From Solirubrobacteraceae bacterium (GTDB lineage Bacteria; Actinomycetota; Thermoleophilia; Solirubrobacterales; Solirubrobacteraceae), in contig JALNWQ010000001.1 of assembly GCA_023230855.1 (NCBI GenBank), positions 62,001-126,000 of the forward strand: DNA of 64,000 nt. Reading direction: 5' to 3'. Made by a program: the position numbers and the translations under genes. Below are positions 59,393 through 64,000 of the stretch, piece after piece. The notes below the pieces were generated by a model. The model saw only the letters and a list, made by a program, of their open reading frames with translations. It did no database searches and was not told the origin of the DNA. Position 1 is the stretch's first letter; every line of letters begins with the position of its first letter.

Positions 59393-60697
59393 GTGGAGCC
59401 CCGACACATCCTAGTCGCCACGTACTACTATCCGCCGTCGACGAACGTGGGTGCGCATCGGTGGGAGTCGATGACGCGGCACCTCAGGGCTCTGGGACAC
59501 CGCGTGACGATTCTGACGTCGGCTCTCAACGGCCTCGCGCCTGACGATGCGGAGCAAGGCATCGTTCGCGCTTGGGACCTGCAGGCGTCGACCCAACTCC
59601 GCTCGATGCTGCGTCGTGCCCCGCTGGAGGCTGCGGCGAATGCCAAGGCAGGCGCCCCGTCTGATGGCACGACACCCCCGCGGTGGATGACCCACGGGCT
59701 TGTTCCCGACTCGGGGGTCGTGACATGGCTCCCATCTGCTCTCCGTGAGACTAGGCGGATTCTTCGCCGCGACCGAGTCGATTGCATAGTGACGACGGGT
59801 CCCCCTGACTCGGTGTCGCTTCTGCCGCTAATGCTTGGGCGTCGGAGGCCGCCGTGGATCGTTGACTTTCGCGACGGGTGGAGGTTCGAGCCTCTTCGCG
59901 ACGGGTGGCCGACAGATTGCCAGGACCGGCTTGATGCTCGTCTGGAAGCACGTGTCGTGAGGACGGCAGAGGTGGCTGTCGGGGTGAGCCCGCCCATCGT
60001 CGACGATCTTGCCTCGCGGCTAGGGGCGCGCGCCGCTTGGGTCCCTAATGCTTGGGACCCGTGCATCGAGCAGACGTTGTCGCCTGACGCGGCCGTCGAT
60101 CTTGACTCGAAGTTCTTCAACCTCGTGTATACGGGCCGCTTGACTGGGGCCGGCGGGCGCGTCATTGAGGGTTTGCTTGAAGCGCTAAACCGACTCGAGC
60201 TTCGCGGTGCGGATGCGGTCGGGCGGAAGCTCCGCTTGGTCGTTCTCGGTGGCCTTGACAAGCGGGAGGAAGCATTGCTTGCGCCGCTTCAGCAAGCTGG
60301 GCGGGTAGTGGCGGTCGGTCAAGTAAGTCGTGAAACGGCCATTATGACGCAGCGTGAGGCCGATGCGTTGCTTCTATTGACCGCGCCTGGTAGGGCTTCA
60401 CATGCGACCGGGAAGCTCTACGAATATCTTGCGGCGCGTAGGCCAGTGATCGCATTGGCTGAAGGCAGCGCTGCGGCTAGTATCGTGCGGGACGCTCGCG
60501 CGGGCGTAGTCGTGAGTGCTGCTGACGCATCGGCTATCTACGACGTCCTAGCGAGGCTGGAGGCTGAGCCGCTAGCGTACCGGCCCGTGGAGCGAGAACT
60601 GGACCGGTATCGCTTTCCTGGTCCCGCGATGGAGATCGCGGGTCTTGTCGAAGACGCGATCGCGATGGCGGCACGCGGGAATCGCAGGGACGCATGA
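59393..60697 (+). CDS. GT4-family glycosyltransferase (5)
   Basis: A 434-residue GT-B enzyme. HILVATYYYPPSTNVGAHRW (about residues 5-24) is the N-terminal loop of many capsule transferases, with WIVDFRDGWRFEPLRDGWPT (about 157-176) and LVYTGRLTGAGGRVIEGLLE (about 243-262). Donor-site residues appear in ATGKLYEYLAARRPVIALAE (about 339-358), where the E of YEYLA is the conserved glutamate. The start GTG is set by the TAGAGT box; the longer frame to 59261 is rejected. Its stop overlaps the methyltransferase ATG (ATGA). Confidence 0.86.
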   Translation: MEPRHILVATYYYPPSTNVGAHRWESMTRHLRALGHRVTILTSALNGLAPDDAEQGIVRAWDLQASTQLRSMLRRAPLEAAANAKAGAPSDGTTPPRWMTHGLVPDSGVVTWLPSALRETRRILRRDRVDCIVTTGPPDSVSLLPLMLGRRRPPWIVDFRDGWRFEPLRDGWPTDCQDRLDARLEARVVRTAEVAVGVSPPIVDDLASRLGARAAWVPNAWDPCIEQTLSPDAAVDLDSKFFNLVYTGRLTGAGGRVIEGLLEALNRLELRGADAVGRKLRLVVLGGLDKREEALLAPLQQAGRVVAVGQVSRETAIMTQREADALLLLTAPGRASHATGKLYEYLAARRPVIALAEGSAAASIVRDARAGVVVSAADASAIYDVLARLEAEPLAYRPVERELDRYRFPGPAMEIAGLVEDAIAMAARGNRRDA

Positions 60698-61488
60698 CGA
60701 ACTTGAACCCAACGGACCTTGCGACTCAGGCGCACTGGGACAGTGAATGGCGAGCGATTGCTGCCCCGCCAATTGTTCGAGGTCGTCGACGGTACATCGA
60801 CGCGATTGCGGACGTGATCCTTCGATTTGGGCATGGTGCGGCCGGCGGACGAGTGCTCGAGCTTGGGGGGGCGCCTGGCCAATGGTTGTTGTTCTTGGGT
60901 CGCGAACTGGGTTGTCGACTTTCGCTGATTGATTATTCGGAGGTCGGTGTCGAGCGCGCTCGTGTGCTGTTTGACACCGAACAAGTTCCCGTAGATATTC
61001 AGCACCGCGACATGTTTGACGACCCTGGTGATGATGAGATCTACGACCTCGTCTATTCGCTCGGCTTGGTCGAACATTTCGACGACGTTCGGCCCGTGGT
61101 GCGTGCGCACGCGAGTCGCCTCGCGCCGGGAGGTGTTGTGGTACTCGGGTGTCCAAGCTTCCTAGGAGTTAACGGGGTGCTCAAGCGTTGGCTTCAGCCG
61201 GCTAGTTACGCCGTGCACAACGTTGAGGTCATGCGGGAGCGGAGTTGGGAAGGAGTCGGCGATGACCTGGGTTTGCGGTGCGTTTACCGAGGCTATGTCG
61301 GCGGGTTCGAGCCCTCGATGTTCGCATGGACAGAGAGACGCGGGATTGTCGCGCGCGGCGCGGCGTTCATGTTTAGGGTCCTTGGCGTAGCGGCAAACCT
61401 CCGCGGGCTGGCCTGGCTGCGGAAGAAGAACTCCGCCTTGTTTAGCGGCTATTTCATGATCGCGTTTGTGCGGGACGACGCGGCGTGA
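60694..61488 (+). CDS. SAM-dependent methyltransferase (2)
   Basis: A 264-residue class I methyltransferase. Motif I RVLELGGAPGQWLLFLGREL (about residues 52-71), strand 2 SLIDYSEVGVERARVLF, IYDLVYSLGLVEHFDDVRPV (about 113-132) and PGGVVVLGCPSFLGVNGVLK are intact. The GAP-type glycine loop (GGAPGQW) resembles N-terminal methyltransferases of glycan loci. It is translationally coupled to the upstream glycosyltransferase (ATGA) and probably methylates a sugar of the repeat unit. Codon use is clearly less GC-rich (many GTT, TTG, GAT). Confidence 0.85.
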   Translation: MTNLNPTDLATQAHWDSEWRAIAAPPIVRGRRRYIDAIADVILRFGHGAAGGRVLELGGAPGQWLLFLGRELGCRLSLIDYSEVGVERARVLFDTEQVPVDIQHRDMFDDPGDDEIYDLVYSLGLVEHFDDVRPVVRAHASRLAPGGVVVLGCPSFLGVNGVLKRWLQPASYAVHNVEVMRERSWEGVGDDLGLRCVYRGYVGGFEPSMFAWTERRGIVARGAAFMFRVLGVAANLRGLAWLRKKNSALFSGYFMIAFVRDDAA

Positions 61489-61559
61489 CTCGCGGGCCGC
61501 ACGCAGAAGTGCCTTGCCACCGCTCGCACTGACCTTTGTCTAGAAAGCCCGAGGCGTAC

Positions 61560-62546
61560 GTGCCCGAAGTAGTGATAGTCACTGGTGGGGCAGGATTCAT
61601 AGGGTCGAGCTTGGTGGACGCCCTCGTCGCGCGCGGCGATCTAGTGACGGTCATCGACAACCTAAGCACCGGGCATGAGTCGAACCTCAAGCATGCTCGA
61701 GCCTCGGGTGCCGCGTTCGTGAACGCTGATATTCGCGATGCGGGAGCGGTGGACGGCGTGTTCTCCCGTGTCTCTCCTTCCGTGGTGTTTCACCTTGCCG
61801 CGCAGATCGATGTCCGGCGGTCGGTCATCGACCCAGCTCACGACGCCGACGTAAACGTTCTAGGCACGGTCAACGTGTTGAGCGCTGCGTATCGATACGG
61901 GGCCCGCAGGGTGATCAACACCTCGACCGGCGGGGCGATCTACGGCGCGGCCGACACCATTCCGACGCCGGAGGAAGCTCCCGCGCGTCCGCTTGCCGCG
62001 TACGGGACGAGCAAGCTCTGCGGGGAGCAGTATTGCGACTGGTTCCGCAGGCTCCACGGGCTATCGACGGTCACGCTTCGGCTAGCCAATGTCTATGGTC
62101 CTCGGCAGGACCCGCTGGGGGAAGCGGGCGTCGTGGCAATCTTCTGCGACCAGCTGCTCGCAGGCCAAGCTCCGACGGTCTTCGGCACTGGCGCTCAGAC
62201 CCGGGACTTTGTCTTCGTGGAGGACGTGGTCGTCGCGCAATTGGCGGCGGCGTCCGCGACTGTCGAGGGCATCATCAACATCGGTACGGGCAAGGCGACC
62301 ACCGTGTTGGACCTCATCGGTGCTGTCGGACGGGCGGGAGCTGAGGAGGGAGCGCCCAGCATGCTGGCACCGACTGTGTTCGGTGAGCCGCGCGAGGGCG
62401 AAGTTGAGCATTCGTGCTTGGCGATAGGCCGGGCTCGCGACGATCTCGGTTTCTCGGCGTCGACGCAACTCGTTGACGGCCTGCGCCAGACCCTTCAATG
62501 GGTTGGCGGGCACCGGGCGCAGCGCGGGGCCGGCGCCGCTGATTAG
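61560..62546 (+). CDS. UDP-glucose 4-epimerase-like SDR
   Basis: A 328-residue extended SDR. VIVTGGAGFIGSSLVDALVA (about residues 5-24), VIDNLSTGHESNLKHA, VVFHLAAQIDVRRSVIDPA (about 73-91), NTSTGGAIYG and the catalytic YGTSKLCGEQYCDWF (about 143-157) are typical of GalE and related 4-epimerases. It can interconvert UDP-Glc/UDP-Gal or their N-acetyl forms. The GTG at 61560 has GAGG 6 nt upstream; the TTG at 61536 is less likely. It belongs to the same less GC-rich segment. Confidence 0.84.
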   Translation: MPEVVIVTGGAGFIGSSLVDALVARGDLVTVIDNLSTGHESNLKHARASGAAFVNADIRDAGAVDGVFSRVSPSVVFHLAAQIDVRRSVIDPAHDADVNVLGTVNVLSAAYRYGARRVINTSTGGAIYGAADTIPTPEEAPARPLAAYGTSKLCGEQYCDWFRRLHGLSTVTLRLANVYGPRQDPLGEAGVVAIFCDQLLAGQAPTVFGTGAQTRDFVFVEDVVVAQLAAASATVEGIINIGTGKATTVLDLIGAVGRAGAEEGAPSMLAPTVFGEPREGEVEHSCLAIGRARDDLGFSASTQLVDGLRQTLQWVGGHRAQRGAGAAD

Positions 62547-62656
62547 CCGAGAGCGCCGAGCCGGCCGGGACCCTTGTGTGCTCGACTCGAGGGCCGCGGA
62601 GGTAGGGTCGAGGAACTCGGGGGGATAATCGTCCCGATCCGCGGGGTACCAAGACC

Positions 62657-64000
62657 ATGAAGCTGACAACGAGTCGTTGGACTACTGGCTATCGGGTTGG
62701 GGCGGTGCTCGCGTTCACCGCCGGAGTGGGGGGCGCTGCGGCAGCGTCGACATCGGCAGCGCAGTACGAGGTTTGGACCTGCAAGGCACCGGACGGGGCG
62801 GGGATCATCGAATCGGTTTCGGGCACCGGTTGGCGACCGCTGACGGCGCAAACCAACGTGGCTGGTGGGAACTTGGCCGCCGACGAATGCGGTGCAGGTG
62901 GCGGCTTGAGGGCCGTGGTCGCGTGGAGCTTGGATCAGCCGAAGGTTGCGACCGCTGGATGGCGATTCGTAGCGCCCCCCGGACTCTCGTTGCGCGCATA
63001 TGCGCTCGACCTTGATGGGTACGTCAGGCCGCCGCAGTCCGCCGATCAGCATTTTGGCGAAGTCTCGGTCGCGCGCGCTGGCCAGACCGACCCGATCTAC
63101 GAGCATCGATGGATGGGCCTGTTCGCTCCGGGTGCGGTCACGCGTCGTGAGCTGCGCGGAGATGCCCAGGGTCGTGAATGGCTCTCGGTGCGCGCAATCT
63201 GCTCGGGCTACTCCGGCACCGAGTGGACCTGTACCCCGGACGCCGCCCGCGGCGTCGCAAGCTTCACCATCCACCGCGCCGTCTTCACCCTCGAGGACCG
63301 CGACTCGCCGATCGTGAACGCCGTCTCCGGGGACGCCGTGACGAACGACGTCTGGGCCGGGCCGACCGGGATCTCGGTCGGGGCGAGCGACGCCGGGGGA
63401 GGGGTCTACCGGCTCGCGATCGAGGTCGACGGGAAGATCGGAAGCCACGTCAACCTCGCCGACGCGCCCTGCCGGGCCTGGCCCGGGACCGAGCGGACGT
63501 TCATGGCGCCCAAGCCGTGCCCGAGCACCGTCGGCGGGCTCCACCGGATCGACACCACCACCCTGCCGGAAGGGGTCCACACCGTCCGCGTGCTCGTCGA
63601 GGACGCCGCCGGCAACCAGACCACCGCGTACGGGCCCACCACCAAGCGCATCCGCCACACCGACCCCGGGCCCAACAACGGCATCCCGTCCGTCGACCAG
63701 GCCCGCCTGCACGTCAACTGGGAAGGCCGCGAATCCGACGCGCGGACCATCAAGTTCGACCAGCGGCCCGTCCTCAAGGGCAAGCTCACGACCGCGACCG
63801 GGCAGCCCATCCGCGACGCCGTCATCCGCACCACCATCAAGCGCAGCGCCCGCAACTCGCCGTCGTTCGAGCGCACGCCGCTCAAGACCGACGAGGAAGG
63901 CCGGTTCCGCTGGAAGATGCCCAAGCGCATCAGCTCGCGGACCCTCACGTTCGCGTACCACCAGCGCGTCCGCGACGACGTGCCGATCGCCGTCCGCAAG
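62657..64000 (+). CDS. Secreted Ig-like / carboxypeptidase-regulatory-like protein, 3' end off window
   Basis: 448 residues are visible and the frame is open at the right edge. A signal peptide (about residues 1-35, VGAVLAFTAGVGGAAAASTS) is followed by a beta-rich domain (YEVWTCKAPDGAGIIE, GWRPLTAQTN), an Ig-like part (DSPIVNAVSGDAVTNDVWAG, about 219-340) and a carboxypeptidase-regulatory-like repeat (KLTTATGQPIRDAVIRTTIK near 375). Before about 63,200 third codon positions are mixed; after that they are almost all G or C. The gene therefore looks like a fusion of an imported 5' part with a native 3' part. Function unknown; surface or matrix protein. Confidence 0.75.
   Translation, partial: MKLTTSRWTTGYRVGAVLAFTAGVGGAAAASTSAAQYEVWTCKAPDGAGIIESVSGTGWRPLTAQTNVAGGNLAADECGAGGGLRAVVAWSLDQPKVATAGWRFVAPPGLSLRAYALDLDGYVRPPQSADQHFGEVSVARAGQTDPIYEHRWMGLFAPGAVTRRELRGDAQGREWLSVRAICSGYSGTEWTCTPDAARGVASFTIHRAVFTLEDRDSPIVNAVSGDAVTNDVWAGPTGISVGASDAGGGVYRLAIEVDGKIGSHVNLADAPCRAWPGTERTFMAPKPCPSTVGGLHRIDTTTLPEGVHTVRVLVEDAAGNQTTAYGPTTKRIRHTDPGPNNGIPSVDQARLHVNWEGRESDARTIKFDQRPVLKGKLTTATGQPIRDAVIRTTIKRSARNSPSFERTPLKTDEEGRFRWKMPKRISSRTLTFAYHQRVRDDVPIAVRK

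Overview
The window is a 64-kb chromosomal stretch of a very GC-rich Gram-positive-type bacterium. Gene content and composition suggest an actinobacterium of the Thermoleophilia/Solirubrobacterales kind (Patulibacter- or Conexibacter-like). This placement is an inference from style (GC-rich coding, rpsF-ssb-rplI-dnaB, class E-like sortase, PIG-V-type transferase, many leaderless starts) and was not tested by a phylogenetic marker.

Layout. 1-2.8 kb: a three-component CYP153-type alkane hydroxylase operon (ferredoxin, P450, ferredoxin reductase cut by the window edge). 2.8-4.8 kb: decayed defence genes (a YhcG-like nuclease, AbiEi with a gutted AbiEii) on the 3' side of a tRNA-Arg(CCT). 4.9-18.8 kb: housekeeping and envelope genes (pyrE, L,D-transpeptidase, CPBP protease, PIG-V-like mannosyltransferase, class A PBP, infA, thiL, sortase with an M28-like membrane protein, orphan response regulator, GT20 enzyme). 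18.9-28.4 kb: rpsF, ssb, rplI, dnaB with a full intein, a DnaC/DnaI-like ATPase, a ROK kinase, a NagZ-like lipoprotein and purA. 28.4-42.5 kb: a triplicated 73-bp repeat, a UDP-sugar modification cluster, gdhA, a large membrane protein, a TagA-type transferase, a secreted DUF11 protein, a lipoprotein hydrolase and a glyoxalase. 42.6-64 kb: a VapBC module, then a surface-polysaccharide locus (nucleotide-sugar epimerases, dehydrogenases and dehydratases, an AlgI/AlgJ-like O-acetylation pair, a TagA-type transferase, five GT4-type glycosyltransferases, two methyltransferases, a flippase) and a secreted Ig-like protein cut by the window end.

How the genes work together. The right third looks like one exopolysaccharide or teichoic-like glycan pathway: sugar-nucleotide synthesis, glycan assembly, methylation and acetylation, and flipping by a Wzx-type protein. 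About 55.4-63.2 kb is visibly less GC-biased at third codon positions than the rest. Its right border falls inside the last reading frame, which suggests a recombined cassette.

Gene starts. About twenty first-in-operon genes carry a TAnnnT-like -10 hexamer only 6-8 nt (10 nt for purA) before the start codon, which predicts leaderless mRNAs. Several genes that lie inside operons or have longer leaders carry Shine-Dalgarno sequences instead. I used this pattern to choose many starts.
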